Positions 25,091-34,288 of a DNA stretch of 64,000 nt are shown here, piece after piece (positions within the stretch are counted from its first letter, which is position 1; each line of letters starts with the position of its first letter). The stretch comes from Saccharibacillus kuerlensis DSM 22868 (lineage in GTDB: Bacteria; Bacillota; Bacilli; Paenibacillales; Paenibacillaceae): the NCBI RefSeq assembly GCF_000378145.1, contig NZ_KB899278.1, positions 248,001 through 312,000 of the forward strand, in the 5' to 3' direction. Made by a program: the position numbers and the translations under genes. The notes beneath the pieces are model-generated. The model did no database searches. It was not told the DNA's origin and saw only the letters and a list, made by a program, of their open reading frames with translations.

Positions 25091-26898
25091 TCCAGCTTCA
25101 ATACCGCCATAAATGCTTCCTGCGGCACTTCGACGTTACCGACCTGCTTCATCCGCTTTTTGCCTTCTTTCTGCTTCTCAAGCAGCTTACGCTTACGCGA
25201 GATGTCGCCGCCGTAGCACTTGGCCAAGACGTTTTTACGCATCGCCTTAACGGTCTCCCGTGCAACAACTTTCGTTCCGATCGACGCCTGAATCGGCACT
25301 TCGAACATCTGCCGAGGAATCAATTCGCGAAGCTTCGCACAAATGATGCGACCACGCTGGTAACCACGGTCTCTGTGTACGATAAACGACAAGGCATCCA
25401 CCTGTTCACCGTTAAGCAGAATATCCATTTTAACCAGATTGGATTTGCGGTATCCGGATACTTCATAGTCGAACGAAGCGTAGCCTTTTGTACCGGATTT
25501 CAACTGATCGAAGAAATCGTAAACGATCTCGGACAGCGGAATCTGATATGTCAGCGTAACGCGGGTTGTATCCAGATATTCCATATTGACGAATTCGCCG
25601 CGTTTGTTCTGGCACAGCTCCATGACCGTTCCGACGAAATCGTTCGGGACGATAACAGCTGCCTTAACATAAGGCTCTTCGACATAATCGATCCGGCCTA
25701 CTTCCGGATAGTGCGACGGGTTGTCGATCGAAATGACCGATCCATCCGTCATACCGATCTTATAGACTACGCTCGGTGCAGTCGTGATCAGTGCGATATC
25801 GAATTCGCGTTCGATTCGCTCCTGAATAACGTCCATATGCAGCAGGCCGAGGAATCCGCAGCGGAAGCCGAAGCCCAGCGCGCTGGACGTTTCCGGCTCG
25901 AATGTCAGGGAAGCATCGTTTAACTGCAGTTTTTCGAGTGCTTCGCGCAGATCGTTATAATCCGAAGATTCGATCGGATAAAGCCCGCAGAATACCATCG
26001 GATTGATTTTCCGGTAACCCGGCATCGGTTCGGCTGTCGGATTTTTGGCATCGGTAATCGTGTCGCCGACTTGTGTATCACCAACGGACTTCATACCTGC
26101 GACTACAAAGCCTACGTCGCCTACGTTCAACTCGTCCACCATAGTCATACGCGGCATAAAAGCACCGACTTCGATAACATCGAACATTTTTCCCGTAGCC
26201 ATCATCTTGATCTTCGAGCCCGATCTGATCTTGCCGTCCAGTACACGGATATAGACGATAACGCCTTTATAAGGATCGTAATGGGAGTCGAAAATCAGAG
26301 CTTTGAGCGGTTCTTCCGGATCGCCGGTAGGCGCTGGTACTTTTTGAACGACCTGTTCCAAGATTTCCTTGATGCCGATACCTGCTTTGGCAGAAGCCAG
26401 AACGGCGTCGCTCGCATCCAGTCCAATCACGTCCTCGACTTCCTGCTTGACGCGGTCCGGCTCGGCGCTCGGCAGATCGATCTTGTTGATGACTGGCAAA
26501 ATTTCCAGATTGTTGTCGAGCGCCAGATACACATTCGCTAATGTCTGTGCTTCAATACCCTGCGCGGCGTCAACAACCAGCAGTGCGCCTTCGCATGCAG
26601 CCAGCGAACGCGAAACTTCATAAGTGAAGTCGACGTGTCCCGGAGTATCGATCAAGTTCAGCAGATATTCCTCACCGTCATCGGCTTTGTACGTCAACCG
26701 AACGGCCTGCAATTTGATTGTGATTCCCCGCTCGCGTTCGAGCTCCATCTGATCGAGTACCTGTTCCTGCATCTCGCGGGAAGTCAGAGCACCCGTATAT
26801 TCGAGAATCCGATCGGCAAGCGTCGACTTACCGTGGTCGATATGCGCTATAATGGAAAAGTTCCTTATTTTCTTCTGTCTTGCTGCAATGTCTGTCAT
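25084..26898 (-). CDS. lepA: elongation factor 4 (LepA) GTPase
   Basis: Ribosome-associated translational GTPase linked to initiation and back-translocation. 604 residues, standard length. G1 [13 protein letters not shown] at about 19-31, the switch I segment containing RERGITI, G3 DTPGHVDF, G4 NKIDLP and G5 ASAKAGIG are all present; the C-terminal family-specific domain includes [14 protein letters not shown] and ends [24 protein letters not shown]. Start ATG follows GGAGGTAAGGA. It has its own promoter; gpr and spoIIP, normally upstream, are missing. Confidence 0.98.
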   Translation of the reverse strand: MTDIAARQKKIRNFSIIAHIDHGKSTLADRILEYTGALTSREMQEQVLDQMELERERGITIKLQAVRLTYKADDGEEYLLNLIDTPGHVDFTYEVSRSLAACEGALLVVDAAQGIEAQTLANVYLALDNNLEILPVINKIDLPSAEPDRVKQEVEDVIGLDASDAVLASAKAGIGIKEILEQVVQKVPAPTGDPEEPLKALIFDSHYDPYKGVIVYIRVLDGKIRSGSKIKMMATGKMFDVIEVGAFMPRMTMVDELNVGDVGFVVAGMKSVGDTQVGDTITDAKNPTAEPMPGYRKINPMVFCGLYPIESSDYNDLREALEKLQLNDASLTFEPETSSALGFGFRCGFLGLLHMDVIQERIEREFDIALITTAPSVVYKIGMTDGSVISIDNPSHYPEVGRIDYVEEPYVKAAVIVPNDFVGTVMELCQNKRGEFVNMEYLDTTRVTLTYQIPLSEIVYDFFDQLKSGTKGYASFDYEVSGYRKSNLVKMDILLNGEQVDALSFIVHRDRGYQRGRIICAKLRELIPRQMFEVPIQASIGTKVVARETVKAMRKNVLAKCYGGDISRKRKLLEKQKEGKKRMKQVGNVEVPQEAFMAVLKLDE

Positions 26899-26953
26899 TC
26901 CTTACCTCCGCCTCGATTTAACACTCGATTTTGCAAGCTTAATCAATTCACTC

Positions 26954-26982
26954 ATTATATCAGTTGGGGATAATCCCAGCAA
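26954..26982 (-). promoter_or_regulatory. lepA promoter
   Basis: Read leftwards: TTGCTG at 26982-26977, 17 bases, TATAAT at 26959-26954, about 55 bases before the lepA start. The rest of the lepA-rpsT gap holds only this and the rpsT promoter. Confidence 0.7.
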
Positions 26983-27139
26983 TCCCATCCAGCCTTGAAA
27001 CGACCTTCCTGGCTGTATATTTGTTTCTCTGTTTACCAATTCACTTACCGAATTTCGCCAACTAGTCTTGAATATGTTAGGTATAGCGATCATCAGCTGC
27101 AATTCTTCAAAAATTGAAACCGAAAATATTAAGGAATGG

Positions 27140-27168
27140 TTGCTTTTTTAGCCCTGTCATGATAAGAT
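27140..27168 (+). promoter_or_regulatory. rpsT promoter
   Basis: TTGCTT, 17 bases, TAAGAT, ending about 56 bases before the rpsT start. Confidence 0.65.
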
Positions 27169-27224
27169 ACTTTAAGTTGTGAAACTTTCGATGTTTCGTA
27201 TATGCTTTACAGGAGGTGAATGCA

Positions 27225-27500
27225 ATGCCTAATATCAAATCCGCCATTAAACGCGTAAAGACGAACGAAAAACGTCGTGCGCTTAACGCTTCGCAAAAAT
27301 CCGCACTTCGCAGTGCAGTGAAAACTGCTACGACAGCGCTGGAAAGCAACGATGTGGAAAATGCACAAGTTGCAGTAAAGAACGCTTCGCAGAAGCTGGA
27401 TAAAGCCGTAACTAAAGGCCTGATCCACAAAAACGCGGCAGCGCGCAAAAAATCCCGTCTCGCTAAAAAAGCGAACGCCCTGAAAGCTGAACAAGCTTAA
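27225..27500 (+). CDS. rpsT: 30S ribosomal protein S20
   Basis: Primary 16S rRNA-binding protein of the small subunit, 91 residues, very Lys/Arg/Ala-rich and all-helical ([32 protein letters not shown]). Start: ATG 27225, eight bases after AGGAGG; a GTG at 27216 overlaps the ribosome binding site and is rejected. It stands alone on the plus strand between lepA and holA, both of which read the other way, as in Bacillus. Confidence 0.98.
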   Translation: MPNIKSAIKRVKTNEKRRALNASQKSALRSAVKTATTALESNDVENAQVAVKNASQKLDKAVTKGLIHKNAAARKKSRLAKKANALKAEQA

Positions 27501-27546
27501 GGAATCGTCATTTGCGATATGACAGTAACATATAATACTGCTTATG

Positions 27547-27580
27547 AAACCCCGGAATCCCACAGGATATCGGGGTTTTT
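27547..27580 (+). terminator. rpsT terminator
   Basis: AAACCCCG and CGGGGTTTTT pair, with an inner GAATCC/GGATAT helix, followed by a T run about 50 bases after the rpsT stop. Confidence 0.85.
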
Positions 27581-27706
27581 AAGTTACCCATTTTAAAATT
27601 TATCCGCATTTACATACGGGGCTGTCGATGATATTCGTCTTCCTAATAGATCGGCCGCCTTGACACAATTGCCCCGCGGCCGACTCTATCCGACTGTTCG
27701 CTGCTC

Positions 27707-28726
27707 TTACGCGCCAAGCTTCAGCAGGAACATCTCCAACCCGAACACCTTGTCGACCGCGCCTGTCTTGATCTCGTGATCGAGCTTGGCAATCGAAGCT
27801 AGAATTCGACGCAAACGCGCCGTCTCAAAACGGCGTGCCTGTTCCGACGCAATCTTGACTGCGTAAGGGTGCAGTCCAAGCTGCCCGGCGATCTGCTGCT
27901 GCGAGTAATTTTGACCGGACATCTCCTTAACCTGCAGCATAATCCGGAACTGCCGCGCGATTAACGAAACAATCTTGATCGGCTCCTCGCGCTGCTTCAA
28001 CAAATCATAGAAGATGTTAAGCGCCTGTTGAAGCTTTAAATTGGCAATATGTTCGATGAGCACGAACACACTCTGCTCCGTTCCGATTGCTACTAATTTT
28101 TCAACATCGTCAGCACTGACCGATCCTCCTGCCCCCGCAAATAGCGACAACTTCTCGATTTCTGCCGACAACGTCCCCAGCGACGTTCCCGCCCGTTTCA
28201 ACAGCATATCCGCCGCATCCTGAGAAAGGGTCACCGAACTTTTCCCAAACTGCTTGGTTACCCAACCCGACAGTTCTCCTTCACCCATCGGAGTAAAAGG
28301 AATAACTGAAGCCGAAGCTTTGAACGACTTAACCAACTTTTTGCGTTCATCCAGTTTCTCGGCATAAGCGAGAAAGACCAGTACACTGTAATCCGCCGGA
28401 TTACCCAAGTACTCCAGCAGCTTCTCTACCCGGTGCTCGACTTTTGTCGATTCTTTGCCTGCCATAAACAGCGTGCTGTCCCTCACTACAATGAGCTTTC
28501 GCTCCGCCAGGAACGGTGCCGTTTCCGCTTCTTCGACGACCAGTTCGATCGGGGTTTCCGCTAAATCGTAATGTGCAACCGCAAATGACTTTTGATCTTC
28601 GGGAATCAATTCGTTTTCCAGCATGGCAACGAATTCCTTCATCCTGTATTTTTCAGTCCCGTAGCAGAGATACAGCGGCGAAATATCTCCCGCCTTTACC
28701 TGCTTGACTGCCGTTTTCAAATCCAT
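27707..28726 (-). CDS. holA: DNA polymerase III subunit delta
   Basis: Delta subunit of the clamp loader, which opens the beta clamp (339 residues, normal length; YqeN in Bacillus subtilis). The N-terminus MDLKTAVKQVKAGDISPLYLCYG is typical, followed by the divergent AAA-like domains; GTSLGTLSAEIEKLSLFAG and LRRILASIAKLDHEIKTG near the C-terminus are family hallmarks. Conserved position beside rpsT and comEC. Confidence 0.95.
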   Translation of the reverse strand: MDLKTAVKQVKAGDISPLYLCYGTEKYRMKEFVAMLENELIPEDQKSFAVAHYDLAETPIELVVEEAETAPFLAERKLIVVRDSTLFMAGKESTKVEHRVEKLLEYLGNPADYSVLVFLAYAEKLDERKKLVKSFKASASVIPFTPMGEGELSGWVTKQFGKSSVTLSQDAADMLLKRAGTSLGTLSAEIEKLSLFAGAGGSVSADDVEKLVAIGTEQSVFVLIEHIANLKLQQALNIFYDLLKQREEPIKIVSLIARQFRIMLQVKEMSGQNYSQQQIAGQLGLHPYAVKIASEQARRFETARLRRILASIAKLDHEIKTGAVDKVFGLEMFLLKLGA

Positions 28727-28864
28727 GATCCCTCATACCTCTTTCCGTTCTACCGGCCGCAGCTTTCCCGAATCCGGCCTATTGAATCGAGCAGCCTGTT
28801 CCGCTGTCTCATCTGCGTATCATCGCTGTTACCATTGTACCGAAAAATATCGAAAAAGGCACAC

Positions 28865-28930
28865 AAAAAGACTGCCCGGTATTCCGTTCCTTCGTCCTTG
28901 CGGCGAATTCCGGAACGGTTCCGGCCAGTC
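28865..28930 (-). terminator. terminator of the sigma/anti-sigma operon
   Basis: GACTGgCCGG...CCGTTCC pairs with GGAACGG...CCGGgCAGTC and is followed by TTTTTG when read leftwards, about 30 bases after the anti-sigma stop. The remaining gap to holA holds nothing else I can support. Confidence 0.75.
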
Positions 28931-28960
28931 TATCGGAGAATCTCTCCATTATGCATCCTT

Positions 28961-30397
28961 TTATTTTCCGTTTGGCTTCAGTGCGGCTTCTTCAATCTTC
29001 CACGTTTCCCGTGAAGTCGTTCCATCCGCTTTGATCAGGTCGTACGTAAAGGTTTTTCCGTCCGCAGACCATACGCCTCCGGCAACATCCCCTTCTACCT
29101 TGCGGCTGCCCAGTTCCGACGAACGATCACTTTTGAGCAGCTTCAATACATTGCGGGAATAAGTGACTGTCAAGGTTCCGTCCGGCGAATTCCATTCCGG
29201 AGCGGCAATAGCGAGACTGGAAATATTGTTCTCTGCCGCTTCATTTTCGTCCACCCTGTTTTCACTCTCTTTATCGGCTGCAGGGACATCTTCCTTGCTT
29301 TCCGGCACATTCTCTTCAACCGAAGAAATGCTCGCATTCTCTTTGGACTGCTGCTCTTCGCCAGTCGTTTCCTTGGCAGAGCTTCCATCCTGTGCAGGCG
29401 TCTCAGCTTTAGGCTTAGAGTCGCTTGGAACCTGCTTTTTTTCTGTCACACCCGACTCCGCTTTATCTACGGTTCCCGAATTATTCGCACTGGGCTCATT
29501 GGCCGCTTCTTTATCTTTTGCCGAGCCTGCAGGCGATTCGCTGCTTGGGCTGTTTGAGTTATTCAAGTTATTTGAGTTATTCGAATTCTCTTCCGCACCG
29601 CCCGTCGTTCCTTCGTTGGAAGCTCTGTTCGAAGGCTGTTCTGAAGGAACTGGAGTACCTTCGGAAGGCTGCGAATCGGGAGAAGGAACTGCCGAAGCTG
29701 CGGATTCGGTTGGATTTGATTCACCTTCATTGTCCGCTTGAGCACTTTCTTCATCCGCCGGCGGCAAATCGCCATCCGGAGTTTCTAGATCCGGAACAGG
29801 CGCTTCGACAGTAGGAGCAGGCTGAGTTTCGGGACGAATCGGCTCTGCTTCCATGCTCGGATCAGTGATTTCCGAAGCGACGCTGTCTTTGGCAGACTCG
29901 CTGCCTGACGGAACAAGCGTATCGTCCGTTGCTCCCGAAACTGCGGTGGTCGACGACATTTCCGCAGTAGGCATTTGCTTCGGTTCATAAGTAGCAACAA
30001 AAATACTCAATACCGCAACCGCTGCGGTCGTGCCGGCTACCGCTCGACCCAAAGTTGACCGCCAAAATTCGGACGCTCGACGACGCTTAAGCGTTTCTTC
30101 ACCGAACATGCGTCTGCTTTCCATTTCCGACAGCTTTTCCGGTTTTGCTTCCGGCAATTCGGGTTGCATCATAGGATCGAGTTCATCCAGACGCGGCAGG
30201 ATCGAATCGACCAGGCTGATTGGCGGCATGACGTCAGGCATCGACTCCAATTTATTCGACAATCTCTTAAGGAATTCGAAATCTTCTCTCGCTTCCGGAG
30301 AGTCGCCGAGATGACGGAATAATGCTTCCGTTTCTTCTTCGCTGAGGTCATGGTCCAGGTAACGGTTCATATATTCCAGCGCTTCTTCGCGTTTCAT
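28961..30397 (-). CDS. membrane anti-sigma factor-like protein with long disordered exterior
   Basis: A 478-residue protein with a cytoplasmic N-terminal domain of about 105 residues (MKREEALEYMNRYLDHDLSE, the opening usual for ECF anti-sigma factors), one membrane helix at about 118-137, a long Ser/Glu/Asn/Pro-rich region (about 140-390, including a short SNN-type repeat) and a small C-terminal domain of about 85 residues. The usual zinc HxxxCxxC of ZAS domains is absent. It starts immediately after the sigma gene stop (TAG then ATG), so it is coupled to it. Inference: it holds the sigma factor at the membrane and senses envelope stress; the ligand and the C-terminal domain are not recognised. 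Confidence 0.8.
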   Translation of the reverse strand: MKREEALEYMNRYLDHDLSEEETEALFRHLGDSPEAREDFEFLKRLSNKLESMPDVMPPISLVDSILPRLDELDPMMQPELPEAKPEKLSEMESRRMFGEETLKRRRASEFWRSTLGRAVAGTTAAVAVLSIFVATYEPKQMPTAEMSSTTAVSGATDDTLVPSGSESAKDSVASEITDPSMEAEPIRPETQPAPTVEAPVPDLETPDGDLPPADEESAQADNEGESNPTESAASAVPSPDSQPSEGTPVPSEQPSNRASNEGTTGGAEENSNNSNNLNNSNSPSSESPAGSAKDKEAANEPSANNSGTVDKAESGVTEKKQVPSDSKPKAETPAQDGSSAKETTGEEQQSKENASISSVEENVPESKEDVPAADKESENRVDENEAAENNISSLAIAAPEWNSPDGTLTVTYSRNVLKLLKSDRSSELGSRKVEGDVAGGVWSADGKTFTYDLIKADGTTSRETWKIEEAALKPNGK

Positions 30398-30943
30398 CTA
30401 CAGCGCACCTCCTTTCTGATAATCTTGCAGCAGCTGCTGAAGCTGGCTCCTGGCTCTAAACAAATACGATTTGACGGTGTTCAAGGGCAGATCGAGGCAT
30501 CCGGAAATTTCGTTGTATGACATATCCTGCACATATCGAAGAATAACGACCGTCCGGTGATGCTCTGGCAGCAGATTGATCGCCCGATCAATGTCTTCAC
30601 GGGTATATGCACGCATAACTTCGCCTTCGACACTGTCGTGACCCTCAAAAACCATTTCATGCTCTTCGATTGACACCGTTGGTTTGACACGTCTGAATTT
30701 GTCTATACAAATATTAGTTACGATACGCTGCACCCAGGTCTTGAACTGCGCTTTCTCTTCATAAGAACCGATTTTTGTATAAATACGAATCAGTGCTTCC
30801 TGAGCTGCGTCCATCGCATCCTGTTCATTATTCAACGTATAGTAAGCCGTCTTGTAAACGGCCGGTTCGATCTCTCGCAATAGGGTGATAAGAGCATCGC
30901 GATCGCCCGATTGAGCGGCTCTGATGAGTTCCTGCTCGACCAC
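30398..30943 (-). CDS. ECF-type RNA polymerase sigma factor (SigW/SigM-like)
   Basis: A 181-residue group 4 sigma factor with only regions 2 and 4. Region 2 includes NNEQDAMDAAQEALIRIYTKIGSY and FKTWVQRIVTNICIDKFRR; region 4 includes INLLPEHHRTVVILRYVQDMSYNEIS and LPLNTVKSYLFRAR. The start is GTG after GAGGGGGA. The downstream gene is its likely anti-sigma factor. An ECF-like promoter lies upstream, so autoregulation is likely. Regulon unknown; the position between comEC and holA differs from Bacillus subtilis. Confidence 0.93.
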   Translation of the reverse strand: MVEQELIRAAQSGDRDALITLLREIEPAVYKTAYYTLNNEQDAMDAAQEALIRIYTKIGSYEEKAQFKTWVQRIVTNICIDKFRRVKPTVSIEEHEMVFEGHDSVEGEVMRAYTREDIDRAINLLPEHHRTVVILRYVQDMSYNEISGCLDLPLNTVKSYLFRARSQLQQLLQDYQKGGAL

Positions 30944-30972
30944 TAAGGGTCCCCCTCTCTTGCACCTTTTCA

Positions 30973-30999
30973 GACGAAAGTTCTTTCTGAAAGGTTGCG
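30973..30999 (-). promoter_or_regulatory. possible ECF-type autoregulatory promoter
   Basis: Read leftwards: CGCAAC, 17 bases, CGTC, 30 bases before the sigma start. It resembles the AAC...CGT elements of Bacillus extracytoplasmic sigma promoters. Confidence 0.4.
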
Positions 31000-31260
31000 T
31001 TCTTTTTCTATTTTTTAAAAAAAAGTTGTTCCCAATTGTTTTGAAATTCCCCTATGGGTATGGAAACCGAAGAGCACCGCTTTTCTCGGCTTTCTACATA
31101 TCTCCAATCAGTCTACCAGAAACGCATTTACCCGTCATCACACGGTTTTGCTCTTTAATAAAAGCTTTATGAAAGCTAACTGCAATCGAAGTGTTCGGAA
31201 AGTTTCTGTCACACCACAAACCCTTCCACCCTATTCTGTAAACCGTATACAGATCCGAAC

Positions 31261-31297
31261 AAAAATCCGCCGCTTCCGAAGAGCCGGAAACGACGGA
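31261..31297 (-). terminator. comEC terminator
   Basis: TCCGTCGTTTCCGG and CGGAAGCGGCGGA pair with G-T wobbles around CTCTT and run into TTTTT when read leftwards, 80 bases after the comEC stop. The rest of 30944-31377 holds the ECF promoter candidate and no supported gene. Confidence 0.8.
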
Positions 31298-31377
31298 ACA
31301 TTCAGGTATATGCGTATACAAAAAGAATGCAGGCTGATCCGTTAATAAGGCAGACGAAGAAACCCATCGAGATTTTT

Positions 31378-34278
31378 TCATTCCGCAGCGATATCATTCT
31401 TTCCTTTGCCAAGCTTTGTTCTGGTCTGCAGCGCTTGGCCCAATGGAACTTCAACCTGAATTTCTCCATCAAGATCGGTACGGTGGATAACCGATCCAAT
31501 GTCGTTCAGCCGTTCGATCACCGTATCGCTGGGATGTCCGTAAGTATTGTTTGCGCCGACTGAAATCAGGGAAAGTGCGGGTGACCAGCGGCGAATCCAG
31601 CTTTCGGACGAGGAACCTTTGCTTCCATGGTGCCCGACCTTGAGCACTTCGACCCTGCCTCTTTCGCCGCGCTCATCCAGACGGGAAAGAATGTCCTGTT
31701 CCGCACTCTCTCCTATATCTCCGGTAAACAGGAAGGAATGCCCGTTCATCTCCATTCGGAACACAACCGAATATTCATTCTGCTCCTTCAATTGAGGCAG
31801 AAGACCGGCAAACGTTCCTGACGGATTCAAAAATTCCAATATTGTCCGTTCGTCGGGATTCCAAAGGTCTCCGTCGCGAGGCGCATATACTTCTGCCCCG
31901 AATTTCAACGCCGAAGCTAACAGCCGATCCAAATCTTCTCCGCCGCTGCGTGTACCGTTCATAATCAAGCGGTCCGTCGGAATTTCATCCAGCACCGCAA
32001 GCAGACCGCCGTAATGATCACGATCTCCGTGCGTCAAGATCACGGCATCCAAACGCTGTACGCCTCGTTTTTTCAGCAAAGGCACTACCACATCCCGGCC
32101 GACTTCATAAGGATCAAGACGTCGGCGCCATTCTTCTCCCGGACGTTCGAATCTCACCGTCCCTCCCCCGTCAACAAGCAGATTGCGACCCTCCGGCGTC
32201 GTAATCAGAATAGAATCCCCTTGCCCGACATCCAGCATCTGTACAAGGCCTGCGGAGCTGGGGCGGGGTTGATAGGCGGCGGTAAGCAGGCCGCCCAGAA
32301 CAATGAAGGCCGCGGCGGCATACAGCGGCCTTAACCGATTACGGCGGCTGTCCGGCAGACCGCCGTAACGCACAGCGTGCGTCCTCGGCGGAGCAGCGCC
32401 CGAAGGCGCTCCGCCGAGAGAAGCCGCGGCATGCGATGCTGCCGCGGCGAAGGCCGCGAAGCGGCCGGGGCGGGCCCCTGCTCTGGGCCCGCCGGCGTGC
32501 GCGCGCATCCGGGGCACGCGCGTATGCGATCCGAGCGGCACCGTGTCGCCGCCGAGACCAAGCGCGGCGGCGGAGCCGGGCGACGCCACCTGCCCTTGAA
32601 CGTCCGCCTCGGCGAAGGCGGACGGATCAGGCCGGCGCGCGCGGAGCAGCGCGGCGAGCAGAAATATGCCGCTGAACAAGGCGGCCTCATACAGCATGAT
32701 CCAGCCGGGCGACGGCGACGCCCAGATTGTGCGTGCCCAGCGGATGGAGCCTCCGCCATCCGCGCACCAGAATACGGCGGCGTTGATCAGCCGCACCGGG
32801 TAAGCCGTCCACTCGGCGCCCTGCATCCAAAAGGTGCTTAGAAGCAGCGATACGGCACCGCAAGGGATCGACACCAGACTGATCAGCGGTACAAGCAGCA
32901 AATTGGCGGCCAGCCCGAGCAGCGGATACTGATTGAAGTAATAAATGCCGAGCGGAAAAGAGACAAGATCCGCAACGAGCGAAATCGCCGCTGCAGCCGC
33001 AATCGTCTTGGGCAAAAAGAACAAAATCCGCTGCATGGGGCGGACTAGGAGAATAATACCTGCTGTAACGACGAACGACAGTTGGAAGCTGATTGCAGTC
33101 AAATAAGACGGTTCCCACAGCAGCATGAGCAGCGCGGCCAAGCATAAAATATGCAGCCCATCCTTTAGCCACCCGCGCCTTGCCGCATACAGCCCGATCA
33201 TGCTCATCAGCCCGGCACGAACAGCGGACGGCGACGCTCCGGTCAGCAGTACATACGGCGGAATAGCGCATAGCGCCGCAATTAACGACGATTCCTTGGT
33301 AACGCCAGTCCGGCGAAGCAGTAGAAGCACGGCTCCCACATACAGCCCTACGTGCATACCGGAAATGGCCAGTACATGCGTCATTCCAAGTCTCACGAAG
33401 TTTTGGTAGGTGTCAGGGTCCAGACCATCCCTCAGCCCTAACAGCAGTCCCTGCATGTAACCGGCTCCTACGCCGGGATACAGCTCCGATAATTTGTCCG
33501 CAAGAAATTCGCGCAAGTCATCCCGATGCCGCAGCAGCAGAAATTTGTCTTCTGCGTGATCGGCCGTCTCCACACTGGACGCGCCTCCGGCTTTTGCTAT
33601 CCAATAAATTCGCTTCTCCCGCAAATAGCTGCGGTAATCAAAAGCACCGAAATTGCGAGCTTCCGCCGGAAGCTCCAGATCGGCCGAAACGATCAGTCGG
33701 TCGCCTCTTTTCCATGAAGTGGCGACATCCTGTTCTTCCTCGGCTGCCAGTTTAACACGCACAATGATCTTTTCCGATCGCCGCAGCGTAATGGACTCAT
33801 TATTATCATGATTTCCCGGTATATCAGTCCGACTTGTTCCGTCGGCTCCGACTGCTGCACTCCGTAAATTTTCTTCGTCTGCTTCAGTCTTTTGTGAGCT
33901 TTGAGTCCCCATCCGATCGAACACCCGCTCAAGATCCATTTCGAACATCGCCAGATCGCCATCGATTTTCGCGGGACCCGCCATCTTGCCTTCCAGACGA
34001 ACACCAGGGTAGCCGCCTTCTTCCTGCACGCCGAGCACTTCCGGCAGTATGGACAAGCTGCGGATATCACGGAACGTGCCGTAACCGGCTGCCAGCCACA
34101 GCGCCAAACCAAAGATCAACAGCCTTTTTAACGGCAGCTGTGCGAACGCCGCTGCAGCAAACCATATAAACGTTAAACCGGCCAGTACAGCGGTTAACTG
34201 CAGGCCGCCGTACAAATGAGCCGCAGCCGTTCCTGCCAGCCAGCAGACCGTAAATACAACCAAAGGTCGTCGATTCAT
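31378..34278 (-). CDS. comEC: DNA internalization competence protein ComEC/Rec2
   Basis: Membrane channel for single-stranded DNA uptake in transformation, 966 residues against about 780 in Bacillus. Order: N-terminal DUF4131 part with membrane helices and an OB-like exterior domain (about 100-230), the competence domain with many helices (LRDGLDPDTYQNF, GMTHVLAISGMHVGLYVG, GASPSAVRAGLMS), then a C-terminal metallo-beta-lactamase domain (LDVGQGDSILI, LTHGDRDHYGG, GDIGESAEQDIL, VLKVGHHGSKGSS). A very GC-rich Ala/Gly/Arg/Pro linker of about 100 residues (roughly 543-646) lies between the last helices and the nuclease-like domain and explains the extra length. It follows comEA by ten bases. Confidence 0.96.
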   Translation of the reverse strand: MNRRPLVVFTVCWLAGTAAAHLYGGLQLTAVLAGLTFIWFAAAAFAQLPLKRLLIFGLALWLAAGYGTFRDIRSLSILPEVLGVQEEGGYPGVRLEGKMAGPAKIDGDLAMFEMDLERVFDRMGTQSSQKTEADEENLRSAAVGADGTSRTDIPGNHDNNESITLRRSEKIIVRVKLAAEEEQDVATSWKRGDRLIVSADLELPAEARNFGAFDYRSYLREKRIYWIAKAGGASSVETADHAEDKFLLLRHRDDLREFLADKLSELYPGVGAGYMQGLLLGLRDGLDPDTYQNFVRLGMTHVLAISGMHVGLYVGAVLLLLRRTGVTKESSLIAALCAIPPYVLLTGASPSAVRAGLMSMIGLYAARRGWLKDGLHILCLAALLMLLWEPSYLTAISFQLSFVVTAGIILLVRPMQRILFFLPKTIAAAAAISLVADLVSFPLGIYYFNQYPLLGLAANLLLVPLISLVSIPCGAVSLLLSTFWMQGAEWTAYPVRLINAAVFWCADGGGSIRWARTIWASPSPGWIMLYEAALFSGIFLLAALLRARRPDPSAFAEADVQGQVASPGSAAALGLGGDTVPLGSHTRVPRMRAHAGGPRAGARPGRFAAFAAAASHAAASLGGAPSGAAPPRTHAVRYGGLPDSRRNRLRPLYAAAAFIVLGGLLTAAYQPRPSSAGLVQMLDVGQGDSILITTPEGRNLLVDGGGTVRFERPGEEWRRRLDPYEVGRDVVVPLLKKRGVQRLDAVILTHGDRDHYGGLLAVLDEIPTDRLIMNGTRSGGEDLDRLLASALKFGAEVYAPRDGDLWNPDERTILEFLNPSGTFAGLLPQLKEQNEYSVVFRMEMNGHSFLFTGDIGESAEQDILSRLDERGERGRVEVLKVGHHGSKGSSSESWIRRWSPALSLISVGANNTYGHPSDTVIERLNDIGSVIHRTDLDGEIQVEVPLGQALQTRTKLGKGKNDIAAE

Positions 34279-34288
34279 GTCTTCTCTC

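Noticed and set aside
24696-25112. Plus-strand frame of 138 codons in the hemW-lepA gap
   Set aside because: No ribosome site, Arg/Ser/Pro-rich composition, and it runs across the inverted repeat into lepA.
26902-27102. 66-codon minus-strand frame between rpsT and lepA, considered as a spoIIP or gpr remnant
   Set aside because: It starts with TTG, has no ribosome site, contains the lepA promoter (TTGCTG-17-TATAAT) and shows no similarity to either protein that I can recognise.
31094-31381. 95-codon minus-strand frame upstream of the comEC terminator region
   Set aside because: It overlaps the comEC stop and its terminator, with no ribosome site.
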